Below are positions 11,801 through 24,245 of a stretch of 64,000 nucleotides of DNA, piece by piece. Position 1 is the first letter of the stretch; each line of letters starts with the position of its first letter. Where the stretch lies: assembly GCA_037576195.1 (NCBI GenBank), contig CM075104.1, positions 24,320,211-24,384,210 of the forward strand, written 5' to 3'. The position numbers and the translations under genes were made by a program. The notes beneath the pieces were generated by a model. The model did no database searches. It had not been told where the DNA came from and saw nothing but the letters and a program-made list of their open reading frames with translations. Source of the DNA: Phytoseiulus persimilis (Eukaryota > Arthropoda > Arachnida > Mesostigmata > Phytoseiidae).

Positions 11801-13490
11801 TGTTTTTCTCCCTAAATGTTTCTGCGGCAGTTTTCGCGGTTCGTCCGTGGAATGCCTGCGGCTGGCCGTTTGACAGCAGCTATTGCGCGCCGACAGGGGT
11901 CCACGCTCTGGTAAGCTCAACGGATTCTGGCGAACAACTGATGAAGGGTGGCGTTTGAACAAGTCCGTGACGTTGACCGATGATCGGTGTCACTAAGAGC
12001 GTCAGCTCGATTATTGATCCCGCCATGCAAATTATGGATGGGCGGCGACTCCGAGCGATCGTCAACGGTCACGTGAAGGTAACCGTCGGTGATACTTCAA
12101 ATGACAAGTACACGCGGATCCCATCGCCTTTGATGGCGTCAACGAGGTTCACTTGACCGGAACCCACATCCATTACGAGTGAACTCTGGGGAGGGGGAGT
12201 TCGGCAGGAATCCGTTTCAGCGTCAAAATCGCAGCGATTCTATTCTTCCTCTTGTTTGCGGCTTGTCGCCGCATCCCATCCGTCTCGAGCTCGCGCGTGT
12301 CGTCTGTGTTTGCGAAGATCATATCGAAGAGCAGAGCCCATGTGTTTTGATCGACCAGGACGTAGCGCCTTCCGTATTTTTAAACCGGAGGGATATCGGC
12401 GAACGGGTGCACCGACCGTATTTTTGGTGATTTCCGAGCTAATCCAGTGACAATAAACTCAGACGGCCTGAATGTCGCCGTTCCTCGGTGCATGGAGTGA
12501 TATGACTTCCGAACACGGGTACCTGACGGTGATTTGCATCTTTGAACGCTAAAATCGCTTCTCGGGAGCGCAATCGCTCTCTCCCGGGTGATATTTTCGC
12601 GTAGATTAGCGTCCCCAATCGTTACAAAGCGGTGAGAAGTGACAAACAAACTGGGAGGAACAGGAAAAATGATGAACGCTCGAGCGTATCAGCAAGTGGG
12701 GAAGGCAATATAGACAAATGTGCAGCTTGACTTTCTCGATCCACAGAAACTGCGGCTGCGCGAGATGAAACCGTCGGTACGGGATCCATCTGCGAGCGCT
12801 CGACATGTCTCTGCGAAAGTTTCTGACCCTCGACCTTCTACGATATAACAGTGTTCCATGTCTTTATTGTGAGAATTCGCATGTTGATTGAATTGTCTGG
12901 ACAAAGATACAAAGATACGCTTCTCTCGTGTTCTTGTCTTCCACTCGATCCATCGTAGGCGTAAGCGCTGCCACGGATCAGGCGGAACTTTCCGCAGAAA
13001 TCAGCAATAAAAATTCCGCGACCCAGAAAACAAGAGCGTGCAAGATAGGGGAAACCGTATTGTGTGGTGCCTGACACCTGTTTGGAGCTGTCGAGAATAT
13101 GATGTGACGCTTCCACTTCAGTTAAATCATCGCAGCAGTTTTGCGCGGTATTGTCCGCCGATTGACGGGTGTATCATTGCCGAAGCTCGTGTTTCCTCTC
13201 TGCGTCTGCATCCAGAAATGAACGACTTCTCACTCGGAATCGAAGGACCATTGTCGGCGCGATCATCCTCCAGTCGACGCGAGAATGATTTTTTTTTTGA
13301 AGTTTTCGCGGTGTCCCTCGGACGATGTGGGCAGAAGCTATACGGGCCACGAGTGGATCACTGAACGCTCGCTTGAATGTTTGCTGTGCTCATGAAGAGG
13401 TGCATCTCGTGACCGTCAGCGGTTCGTCTAGTCGTGAACACAATGAACGACAAACACTGGAAAACACTTGAGCATTTGCTGAAAAACGTC

Positions 13491-13540
13491 ATTCATTCAT
13501 TCAGTCAGCTGGTCGGTCGGTCAGTCAGTCATTCATTCAC
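13491..13540. repeat. degenerate ATTC/CAGT/GGTC tetranucleotide repeat
   Basis: Successive tetranucleotides (ATTC, CAGT, GGTC, CAGT, ATTC) form a short imperfect microsatellite. The same family of units recurs near 19.2 kb and 24.2 kb. Confidence 0.8.
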
Positions 13541-16500
13541 CCGCCTATCTATTCGAGGACTGACGAGGCCTTGGCGCAGAAGAGGGGACTCCACTCAGAC
13601 TTCAGCCATAGTGGCAGAAGTCCTAGTTCATCAAGACGAAGCTGCAGAAGCATGAGTCGACTGAGGATTGAAGCGTTCTCTCCGTCTCCGTTGACGGCAT
13701 CCAATTCACCCGCTGGACGTGTGACTGAGTGAGTGACTCACCGCCGCTTCACGAGTGCTCCGAGTCCTCCCCCGCACGCAAAAGTTCAGATCGGGACAAT
13801 GGCGGCGGCATCAGCAGCGGAATCAAAGAGCCGAGCCCCACGTCACGCTATTAGGACGAAGTTTACGCGAAACGGGCCTAATTCAATGGTCCCTGGATGG
13901 CGCCTCACCGGGATCAGAAGCGCAGAGAAACTCGTCAGAGAAAAGGAAACAATCCCGAGGAAATTCATCGAGTTGATGGAGCAGCCTGACTTTGCGGGGC
14001 TGAAGATAGATTTTCGGGTGGCGAAGGCTGTGAAGTGCTGCTCCATGATGGCCGGCGTCGTCCCTCGGTGTAGATCAGTTATGACGAAGCGATCAGCCTT
14101 CGAACATTTATTCCGAGACTACAAAGGGAAGGGCCCTAATCCGAAGAATCCAGATCTAATGATGTTGCATGCGATGCGTGCGCCACTCAGGGGAGTACGC
14201 ACGACGCGATATAAGATGGTATATGCCGCGAAGCAACAGGCGACTGTAGATCGATGAATTCTACCAACCGACAGGGTCCGGAGTTCGCCTCACGCGAGGG
14301 TAGACAGTCGTCCATGTCGCCCCTCTCATACCTGTAGGTTCGTTGTTTCTTCGCACCGAATGGCTTAACATCCGATGGATTTCGGCGGGAGTACAGAAAG
14401 AGCGCCTGAGGCATCTTCCTTCTATTGACATCACCATCAAAAGATCAGAACAGTGATTCGCTTCATTGCGACGGAGAAACGATGCGGAGGAAGAAGATAA
14501 GAGCTAAACAACCAGAGGGGCGGAAGCGTGGCGCGAGGCCGCTGCTCGCAGACAATCAGTGACGGCGCGGAGAACGTTCGATCCCTGTTGTGAGCTAATC
14601 TCTCGAGATATTCGAATTATTGATCTGCGAAGCATCTTCACGGTTGGTTCAGCGATGGAAACGAGGTAGTTGTCTGCGACCGAAGCCTTGGAGGGCGATG
14701 ATATGAGACCCCACCAACGTACCAAGTACCGTCGGAGCGTTTTTTTCGGATTCTCCGGTGAAAGTGTTCGGGGACGGCGTGCTTTTTCCAGCGCCGACTC
14801 TGCCCTCTCCTTGTTTTTGCGAAGCGCCTGATGTTGGCGAACCGAATCATTCTCGATGACACGGGAAGCTCGGGTATTGATGGCCGAGGAGTTTCGTCAA
14901 AACTAAGATTGTTGCAAGTGCGCGCGCCGTGAGGGAGGGGGAGGAATTCTCTTCTGACCAACCCCACGGCCTATTTGATGTTTGGTGTTGTTCCCAAAAA
15001 AATCACCCGCTCGTGTTCCTCCTGGACGCAAACTAGTACTTCCGGCCATATTCGTCGAAAAATTGGAGAATCGATGACCAGTTCGGGCGTTCACGGCAGA
15101 CTGCACAAGCGTTGCCTTCATCTCAAGTCGAAGAGGACTTTCTCGGCCACGGAAGCCGATGAAAACAAAATCGAATGCCTGGTCGCGTCAGTGCATTTGT
15201 TCGGTGTTCAGTCGTCATGAAATGGTCTGAGCGCTTGGTGACTAATTATCGAGAGAATTAGGAAATACCTATGACTGTTTTTTTTTCGTTTTCATCGCCG
15301 GAGCTCTTCCTGCGCAAACGACGACGGTTTTACGAATGCTGAAGATGTTGCTGGAATCAATTTACGACTAGAAGATTCCCTGGCGGCATTTCTCGCACCA
15401 GTTCGACCATGTGACTACTTGTTGACGAGCCTGACATTTCAGTCCGGCAGTCAACAGGAACCGAGCCCAGGCTTCTGTTAGGGAACCAGGCAGTCGAGAA
15501 GCGAGTTTAACGATTTGAGAAGACAATTAACGATCCTCTCACCAGATGAGCGACCATCGAAAGGAGAATGTTTTCTCGTCACTCCGCTCGTCGAAAAATG
15601 GATCTCCAAGGCTCCGAACGAGGTTTTGATTACTGCCTTCGGTGCATCTGGCAATAAATGAGTCGGGACTCGTAGAAGATACATATTCTGCCTTGAATTT
15701 ATCCGAATTGAAACAGGCATTAGTTATTTAAGAGTCTAAATCGTCCAAGTAACGGCTCATTCGTCCGCTTCAGTTAGACATGTTCGTAACCTCCGCCGGT
15801 CCGAAGTAGGAGCTGCCTCCGATGGCTGCTCGCCAGACTAATGACTTCGCATTTTAATTGCTACCAGAAAATAAAGAGGTTATGTATTTCATTCAGAGAG
15901 GAATATGTGTAATCGGGGACCGAGAAAGCGAACTTCCTCAGAGGATCCGACGCCAACTCCGAGGAATCGGACCAATTACGAGCATTCCATACGATTTTCT
16001 CGCCGTGCCAGAATCCTCCGACGATCCCATGAACAGAAACCAAGTTTAGTGAGTTCTCGCAGCAAACGCGCAACGAGAATGCAATCAAGGCATCGGGAGG
16101 AACATGAAAGCCGCGCGACCGTATAAATGAGCAGCGACGAATTATTATCAAGGCCGTCGAGGAGCCCTGGCTGTCTGTGCGCGGTTGATGGCCCCCAAGA
16201 AGCACGCAAGAACGCGCGTGTGCATATCATGCGTTTTATGCAGATGCGAAATCGCTCGGCCGAACTCGAGTTCATTCCACGGCATCCTGCTGCTCTACGC
16301 TCGCGTGGGATCTATCCTGGAACCCGTCACCCCGGGATTCGTGCGAATTCTCTCCGTTTCCGCAGGGCGCTCATTCACAGTTCTGGTCCAAAACATTTTA
16401 ACGTGGAGTCATCTCACCCCGAGGCACGGGCATCTCCGGGAGGGACCAATCATGTTCGAATCCATGAATCTCTGCTAAGGAAATGGAAGCACTAGCGCCC

Positions 16501-19191
16501 TAGGAAATAACGTTACGCTTAAATATTCATTTGGACCCATTTTCGTATTTTTCCTTGATTTCCACTTTGACGCATTCGAATCGATGGATCGATCATGACG
16601 TCCACCGGCTGAGAGTCGTAGCGGTTGGCTACGGGTCTGCTTGCGGATGTTTATGGCAGAAAAATCAAAAACTGTTCTCCATCAACTTCTTCTCGGCTTC
16701 CTCGCCGCTTCTCGATACGAATGAAGAAAAGTGAGGAGAAGATTGAATTGCGATGAAGTTACGTTTCGATCGAACGCTAGTGAAAATATTCCGAAACTGA
16801 GCGTTTTCCTCTCGTCTCCTTATGATGGCCCCAGGGCACAGCGACCGTCAACTTACGTTGCCTTCCTGTCGACAACTTGCCTGACTCGATCAATCCCCTT
16901 CCGATATAAAATTCAATCATTTACTTTATTACTGGCTTCACAGTCGATCCTGACGTGCTACCGTTCGGGGGAAAAAGCGCCGTCTGACCGTTGGTTTGCG
17001 GTATAACGGTTCGCGGTGATCTCACCGTCCGACCAAACAGCTGTTCGACGGTCCGCGAGCCCCGAGAGGCGTCTACAAAATAATTGTGCTCCTCCGATTT
17101 CCTGTTTGGTGGCGTCGGTTATCCGCTCATAATATTCAGCGCCTTTTGCTCGCAAATAACGATTTTCCAAATATGCGTCCTCTCGCGATTGTTCGTGGCC
17201 TCACTGTTGATCGAATCATGGAAAAAAAATATCGATGAAAGAAGTGTCTCGATTCCAACGCGTGATACCTCCTCAATCACTGCCATGGTACTGTTGGTAC
17301 TTTTCTGCCAAGGTGGACAAAAGCCAGAGGGTCCCCTCTGTCACTATCACTGCGAATTCGTGATTCGCGCGTCAAGTTCTCTTTTTGGCTGCAGAACAAA
17401 TTTCCGTCGCTGGTTTTGCGCGGGACAGTCTTCTTGCAACGAGACAAATCGCTTGGTCATGACTTTTAGCATATCAGAAACAACCTTCGAGGCACGTGGA
17501 GTTGCCAAAGGACGGCGCCGCGCACGCTTGTCTAGTGAACTCCCCCTCTGATACGGCATGCGATCCTGTCTGTTGCAGTTTGTCTGTGTGTCCGCCCTGG
17601 TACCTCAGTGCCAAAAACCCCGAGAACTGATTGCCCTAGCGGTTATCCCCACAAAACGTTGTCGCCATTGCGATTGTTGTAACGCAGGATATCTCCTTTA
17701 AGAGTCGTGAAGGGAAAAACACGCTTTTTCAATGGAGGCGAAATCACCCCTATGAAGTGTTTTTTCCCCTCGTAGGATGGGAACAGTTGCAGCTTTTGGT
17801 TGCAGCAGTCGAGTCCGAAACAGAAAGCGACATGGAGTCTGCTCCAATCAGGTTTTTACTCCGTAGACTGAGAACGTAATTCTCGCTGTTGTTGACAAAA
17901 ACCGTAACTGGGGTCTCGTGCCAGCGAAAGTCAGGCAATTCCGCTATGTCAACGAAACCAATTTCAGTCGTTTCTCCCCACGCTGACATTTGTCATCCGA
18001 AGGAGCTACCGGATCCACAATAAAACCGCAAGCAAAGAAAGCGGGCTCAGGGGGGGAGCGGCTGCAAGATTCCGGGATCTGGCTCGGATTCGAATCCTAG
18101 CTGGGCTCGAGAAGACGCGTCACCCTGGAGCCTACGGGTTCCTCGTCTAAATCCGACATCGAAAATCACGTTGAAGACGATGCGGAATTCGAAAGAATCC
18201 GTTCATAGAGGAACGCACGAGTTCGCGCGTTTCTTGTGCATGACATGGTTTCCTTCAGAGCGAGACCTAATACACGGTTTGAAGACAGTTGGCCAAAGGA
18301 GATCAACCCTGAGCGAAATCCAGAGGACGATTGAAGCGTTGAACGTCATTTTGTGATTGAATAGACGAATAAACATCGCTTCTGTCCGACGTCCTGTCCG
18401 ATTCCACGTTCCGAAAGATCAGTATCCGTCCTAGATTCGGCTTTCCTCTTGAGGACCCTGACCGATATAACATCACGTGGAGATGTTGGAAACCGACTTC
18501 CGATCTAGATTTATGAAAGAGTTTCAGCGCGGTGAATCCCCCCGCTCACCTTCGCGACAGGTTTCTCTCCATAATTTTGACAGGTGACACGGCTTCGCAC
18601 GGAGTTGAGCAGCGGCTGTATCTCGTCCCGCCGACGAGGAGCTCATGGATGAGGAGCGATCGGGACACTCTGCAGTTGATAGCGAAGATCGGACAGACTT
18701 TTTGTGTGTCCCCGATCCATGGCATGTTCCTCCAGAACCATCGACGTGCCCCCATTGTATCACGTGCAGGATTCTAAGCCGATGTTGTGACGAATAGCTC
18801 CGGATTTCAGCTTGACAGCGAGTCGAGCGGTAACAATACAGGATGTTATGAGGTCTCCTGGCCTGTCTCTGATAAATCAGTTGTGTATTGGCCCACGAAT
18901 CCACGAAGATGGGTCTCTAGTGTACTTCGGTGACCGTCGCCAATTTTCCTTATCGCTCACAATCGGTGAACGGCTCGGCGACGCATTCGCGTCATTTGCT
19001 GAGGTGGACGATAACCGCGTCAAAATAGTTTTTTGTAATTCGTTTTGTCGTTGTTTAATCGCGCTGGTCTGTGGTGGTCGTCCCACTTGGTCAACTCGTG
19101 ATGCTCGCTCGCAGCCGTTGCTGGTTCGTGGTGGTCGCCGAGTACGAGCGAGCATTGAAAACATGCTGTAAATGACGATTTCGTTTGCTTG

Positions 19192-19257
19192 TTCGGTCAT
19201 TTGGTCGGTCTGTCGGTCGGAGGGACGGTCAGTCGGTCGGTCTGTCGGTCGATCGGT
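19192..19257. repeat. degenerate GGTC/TGTC tetranucleotide repeat
   Basis: About 66 bp of imperfect 4-bp units built on GGTC, with TGTC, AGTC and GATC variants. It is non-coding and lies in the probable long intron. Confidence 0.85.
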
Positions 19258-21864
19258 TAACTTGACCAGTGGCTCGGCTCCCCTAATCAGATGGGATTGA
19301 TGTCCCTTATTGGCGCAGGCTGCTTGTCGTCATCGTAGTCGTCACCGCTGCAGATGCCGTCGTCTTCGCGGCCGTTGAGCTGTCGTGACTCCACATTTGT
19401 TTGTTAACCCGGGCGACGAAACGGTCGTAGCGGGAAAGCTCGCCGTGTCGTCTTCGACTGCGCCAGCGGGACATCGGACAAGACCAGAGCAATTCATCGA
19501 TGTACTCCCTGCCTGCAATAGGGAGCTGCCAAGCCGGTCGATGATGACTCGGTGGCCAATCTTGTCGTTTTCAGTGGTCACGTTCCTTCTTTAGAGAGAA
19601 AGTGACACCGGAAACAACAGAGTGAGGGCCGAACAGTGGAAGTCCGAATGTCGGTACCTTCCGAGCCGAATGGCATCGTCGCTGTTCTCCCTTTCACAAG
19701 AAACGGAGCTTTCAATTTAATTGGCATTATTGTTGTCGCTGTCGTCGCCGAAGTTGTTGATGCCTCCGGCTGACTAGCAGTTAGCGGACGGGCGTCAGTT
19801 TCTCGTGTTGCGGGCTCGAAAGGCGATAGCGGGACATCGTTTTCGGCGTCACTTGGGCCTGCTTCGCTCGTGACGGGTGCTTGGCGCGAGACTCCTTCGA
19901 TCTAATTATGCACGGCAACTTCGCTATCGGCCGAAAGTGGTCCTCGACTAGGCCTCGAACTTGTTGTCAACTGCGGCCACTGGGAAAATGCGTATGTCGA
20001 GGTCGCGTCCCATCGCTCGTTCATCATCGCCTCTGAATGGCTCCCTACTGAAGCGGCAGAAACGGAAGATATCTGCGCACAACATCGCTGGATTTTGATA
20101 AATGCTGCTGATAACGGCGACGTTCGGAGCCCGTGCTGTTCGATTCCGACGTCGCGGATGCCCTCACGATGAGCGCAGTACTAATCACTTGGTGGATGGA
20201 GCTCCACTTTACACAAAAAGGAATTTCGTTAATTGGTCGACGCCCAAATTGTCAGGGAAGCTCAATCCGTTGATCCTATGCTTGCTCTGTTTGCAGAGAC
20301 CGGCCACGTGCTTATCACAGCCATCAAAAGCACGGGCGTCGTCGAGCGGCGAGCTCTCACAGTCTGGCTCACGAGTGGAATGCCGCCACGTTTTCAGATC
20401 GAGAACCTCGATAATTATTTCCATCACCGCCTTCGTGAACCGCCGTGATAGATGAACGAAAGCTGTGACGAAGTTTTTGTCAGCGGTGCTTCGTCGAGAC
20501 GGGAGTGATCGCTGGCGTACTTGTATCGGCTGAACCATACCGATATTGATGTTTTTACTCATCCAGTCTCTCGGAGTCCTCCGGACGGGTGTTTACGACC
20601 CCTCAATCAGTTATCCCTCGAATTACAGCATCATCAACGCAGTAGACAGAGTTACTGCTGGCGTGTCCGATCGTAACCGAACATCTCCGTGCATTCCTGG
20701 ATGAGTTCCACGTCTTTTGCGTTCTCAGTTGGTGTTGATCGGATTGCGGGAGGATCCCTCCGTCACGAGACAAATGTTTTCTCCAATATGCAACAACTCG
20801 AGCAGAAACTCGGATCATATGTTTCGTGAGAGATTTCCTGTAGCGAGCTTGTGGAAGTCGATATTGACGACTCTGGCTCGTTCGTTCACCCTTGATCCTC
20901 GCGAGTACGAACTGCCCACTCCTCAATGCAACATGGCAACCTGATCCAACCCATCATATAGCCCAACAAACTGTCCCGAACAATATCAGGACCGTGGTTT
21001 TCCACCCTAGGAATCCATGCTGGAACATGTTGCGGTGCTCTGCTGAGACATCGATGGCCGAGTTTTTCCCGTCGCTTAGATCCTCTTCGTTATCTTCTCT
21101 TCGGCTTCCGCCCGCCGTCCGCTCAACAGCATGAGCTTCCCCATTGCCTTCATTCCGCCACGTATCGATATTTGATCCATATCAACCTTGTAGAAACTCC
21201 ATAATTCACGCGAGATACATTCGACAGCAGCTTCGACTGCGGTCAGCGCTTACATAACGGTCGATCATTTTCCGGCGGAATTCGATGGGCTTACCCAACG
21301 TTAGTTGTTTGTCCAGACCGGCCAACGATGCTATCGCTGACTCGAAAAGGAAGACAGTGTTATCAAGGAACGTCATCTAGACATTCTAGGAAAACAAAGC
21401 TGTTTGAACAAGTCACGTGAGCTTCATTGCGTCAATCAGTCGATTCGTTTGTCCGGTGTCAACTCACCCAATGTGTCAGCCGTTTGTGACGACATCGACA
21501 AACAAGCAGCTCTCGGATGTTTGACCCGTGTTCGTCGACTCTCGTGAGAAGAGGCCTCGGACCTCCTGTCCATCGGCATCTGATAGATCTGAACTACGTT
21601 TTTGAATATTTCGAATCCCACGGACACCTCAGCTTCAGGCAGCAACGAGGGTTTCCCAACAAGGATGTCAACTAGCTCCCCCAGTCCACCTGCCCCAACG
21701 ACTCTCCGGGAGGGCCCATGTCACGATCAGAGATCGCCTCCGGGTGCGAAGCAAACAGCCTAATTTCGACAAACTTCTAGAGCGAAAGCGGGCGCGAGCT
21801 TCCTTGCACTTCGTCGCTTCGAGCTTCGTTTACCCCGAAGCAGGGAAAACTCGCGCGCGCGGAT

Positions 21865-22758
21865 TCAGACCCCGTTGGGGCCCCTGGAGTGGCACTTGGG
21901 AAATTCGCGGTCGAAAACAGTTTCGAGCGGTCGGAATTCGATTCTCAGTGCCGTGGGAAACATTATCGTCTGCGAGCGCAGGCGTGAAATTGGAAAATCC
22001 CGCCAGTGAGCCCTGCAGGACGGCTCCGTTCCCGGCAGCGACGAATCCGGCGACTGAATATTGAGTTGCTGGACGCATGAGGTGAAGCAAAAGAAGACGC
22101 AGCTCGGTAAACGAGCTGGTCGCAACAGCTCACAAATTAAGTGTTCTTCCATTGTTGGTTGCAGTATTTTCCATGAAAATGACACATCGAACCACGGCTC
22201 AGTGTATGGGCAGCGTGTTGAGCGAGAACATGTGTTGAGCGATGGGCGTGACGACGGAAGACGTTCGGCGCTCTGTGAAAGCGCGCACGCCCGACCCGGG
22301 CTCGCGCCGGCTGATGCACAACCTGGAGTAATTGTCAAGATGAGCCGGTGACAATACTGACGGTAGGCGTCTACGTGAAATTCCCACGCTAGTTTGCCGC
22401 CTGTCTGGCGTTGACTCGGCCCGGGTCGTAACCGATTCTTCTCGTCTCTGGCGTTGCAAGTGCTACTACCGCTGCGGAAGCGGGCCGTGTTCAGCGGCGA
22501 AACTTCGCGCCGAAATATTGCCTCATTGAGACAACACAGTTGTTCCCGTTGTCCAACTTCTGACGGATGAACCCGATCATAGTTCCTGAGGCTTTTCTGA
22601 ACAGCTCGTCCTGGGATCGACGACGCCTGCTGTCCGCCCGGCTCCGGACGGGGACTCGGGACAGAGGAAAACCCAAACCCCAGAAGAGCCATTGAAGACG
22701 TCCTTGGATTATCGACGCACGCGTGTACGCGCCGCGTTTGATTGACACACAGAAACAT
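21865..22758 (-). other. 297-codon open frame of uncertain status
   Basis: An ATG at 22758 opens a 297-codon frame, longer than expected by chance at 50% GC. However, the local GC content is raised, and two other frames are also open over parts of the same stretch, as happens in stop-poor GC-rich DNA. The translation is rich in Ser, Arg, Pro and Cys, with no domain, signal peptide or repeated pattern that I recognise, and I see no clear splice sites. It could be a lineage-specific single-exon gene nested antisense in the long intron, a GC-rich regulatory region, or chance. Confidence 0.15.
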
Positions 22759-24205
22759 CTAACAACTCGCCGACAGCTCGAACGTTCGTTAGACGCCGGC
22801 AGTTCGCGGCACTCATCGTCGAAGACAATCGTGCGAGCTCTTACGACAGACGGCGCCGATTTACGATAACAACTGTATTATTTACACAGAAAGCCAGAAT
22901 AAGTGACAGCTAATGATACCAGAGAGCCAGCCGACCGCGAAGCCGCCCCCAGCACCATCCATGGGTCTGCTGAGCTATCAGCCTGCCGCTCCGCGCAAAT
23001 CCAGCGCACATTGCGCACTCGCGGACTTCGTACGGACCGACGATTATTTCTTAATGTGAGGATAACAGCAGTCTCAAATTGTGCACCATTGTTCAAATCG
23101 CGGAAAATAAATATCAGACGAACCGCCGGTCGAAGCTGCAAACGACGAACCTCGGATCCGACGACTGCGTTCAGATGACGAGGAAAATGGAGTGTCAAAG
23201 CGCGTATCGATCGCTCGAGTGGTCCATAAAATTTCGATATGTTCCGCGAATCTCTCACGGATTCGTCTCGATCTATGCGGAACGCGCGGATTACGGAACC
23301 AACTGAAATGAGGAAGTTAGCGGACCGAAGCAGAGACAAAGGCGAACGCCGAGACATTCGGAATCACGGCTGCGAACGCGGAACGAAGCAGAAAATTCTG
23401 GACGCTGTACAGCTTGAACTTCGCCACGCTGATCCGATTGCTCATCTGCTGCTGATCGCAACTTAGATAGAGACCTATTTCCCCTGACGGTCGAGAAAGC
23501 GCTCACCCAAATCGACCAGTGCGAACATTAGCATATATTCATTGAGAAGAGCGGCGGCGGCGGCGGCCGTCTCGAACGAGTCGAGTTCAGCGTGCCATCG
23601 GCCCTAAGAAGGTCATTCCTTCTCTTGCGCGGATGGTTCCACGAGCACGACCCACCGCCATGAAAAGGAACATTTCGCTAACTGTTTCGGTGCCTAAGCC
23701 CAGAATAACTCTGCAGCTGGAATGCGACAAGATCGGTGCGGGTTTCTGGGTAATCAGGCGCACTCCTGTTTCCACGTACCCTTCTTGACGGGAACGGCGA
23801 ATGTTCCGAGAGACAATAAGGAGCCGATCACTGCCTGCTGATTGTGAATATTTCTTCTCGAGAAGATTATCCTCTTACCAGAGGTTTTCACCAGAAACGA
23901 AACACATCCTTCCTCCGTGAAGCCGACGCGACGTTGTGAAGACACACGAGCTCGCGCGCCGCATCCCCTGAGCTTTCGCTGCACCGGTGGCGAGTCTCGT
24001 GGAATTTCTTGTCGGAAATGCCACTTGACAGCCGATGCCTAGTTTCGGGGATCTTTTATTGCAGTTGTTTCCGCCGTACCTTGACATTCCTCGGAGGGAT
24101 CTGCGGCGAGAAAAGCAGCGCGAATTGCCTACGCACGCGAATCCCGGCTGCTGATCCGAAAAACACAGTCCCGCGTTTCCGTTACAATCGAAAGCTTCTT
24201 ATCCC

Positions 24206-24245
24206 TCCCTTCATTCATCCATCCATCAATCAGGCGGTCAGTCGC
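24206..24245. repeat. short ATTC/ATCC/GGTC tetranucleotide repeat
   Basis: Imperfect 4-bp units (TTCA, TCCA, TCAA and then GGTC, AGTC), similar to the tracts near 13.5 and 19.2 kb. Confidence 0.65.

Noticed and set aside
13733..14257. 174-codon plus-strand frame, Met/Lys/Arg-rich
   Set aside because: The frame opens with GTG, and the first ATG leaves 152 codons. Frames of this length are expected about once by chance at this GC content, and no domain or splice support was found.
17750..17989. 79-codon minus-strand ATG frame that looks protein-like
   Set aside because: It is too short to exceed chance, with no splice sites or recognisable domain.
18050..18110. tRNA-like T-arm (GGATTCGAATCC)
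   Set aside because: The motif is simply a 12-bp palindrome. No matching A box, anticodon arm or acceptor stem surrounds it.
20233..20448. plus-strand frame with GC-rich third positions
   Set aside because: An in-frame TAA directly precedes it, there is no ATG until well inside, and the antisense frame is equally open.
13491..24245. CRISPR-like or satellite arrays
   Set aside because: The repeats are degenerate 4-bp microsatellites with no spacer structure, in a eukaryotic context.
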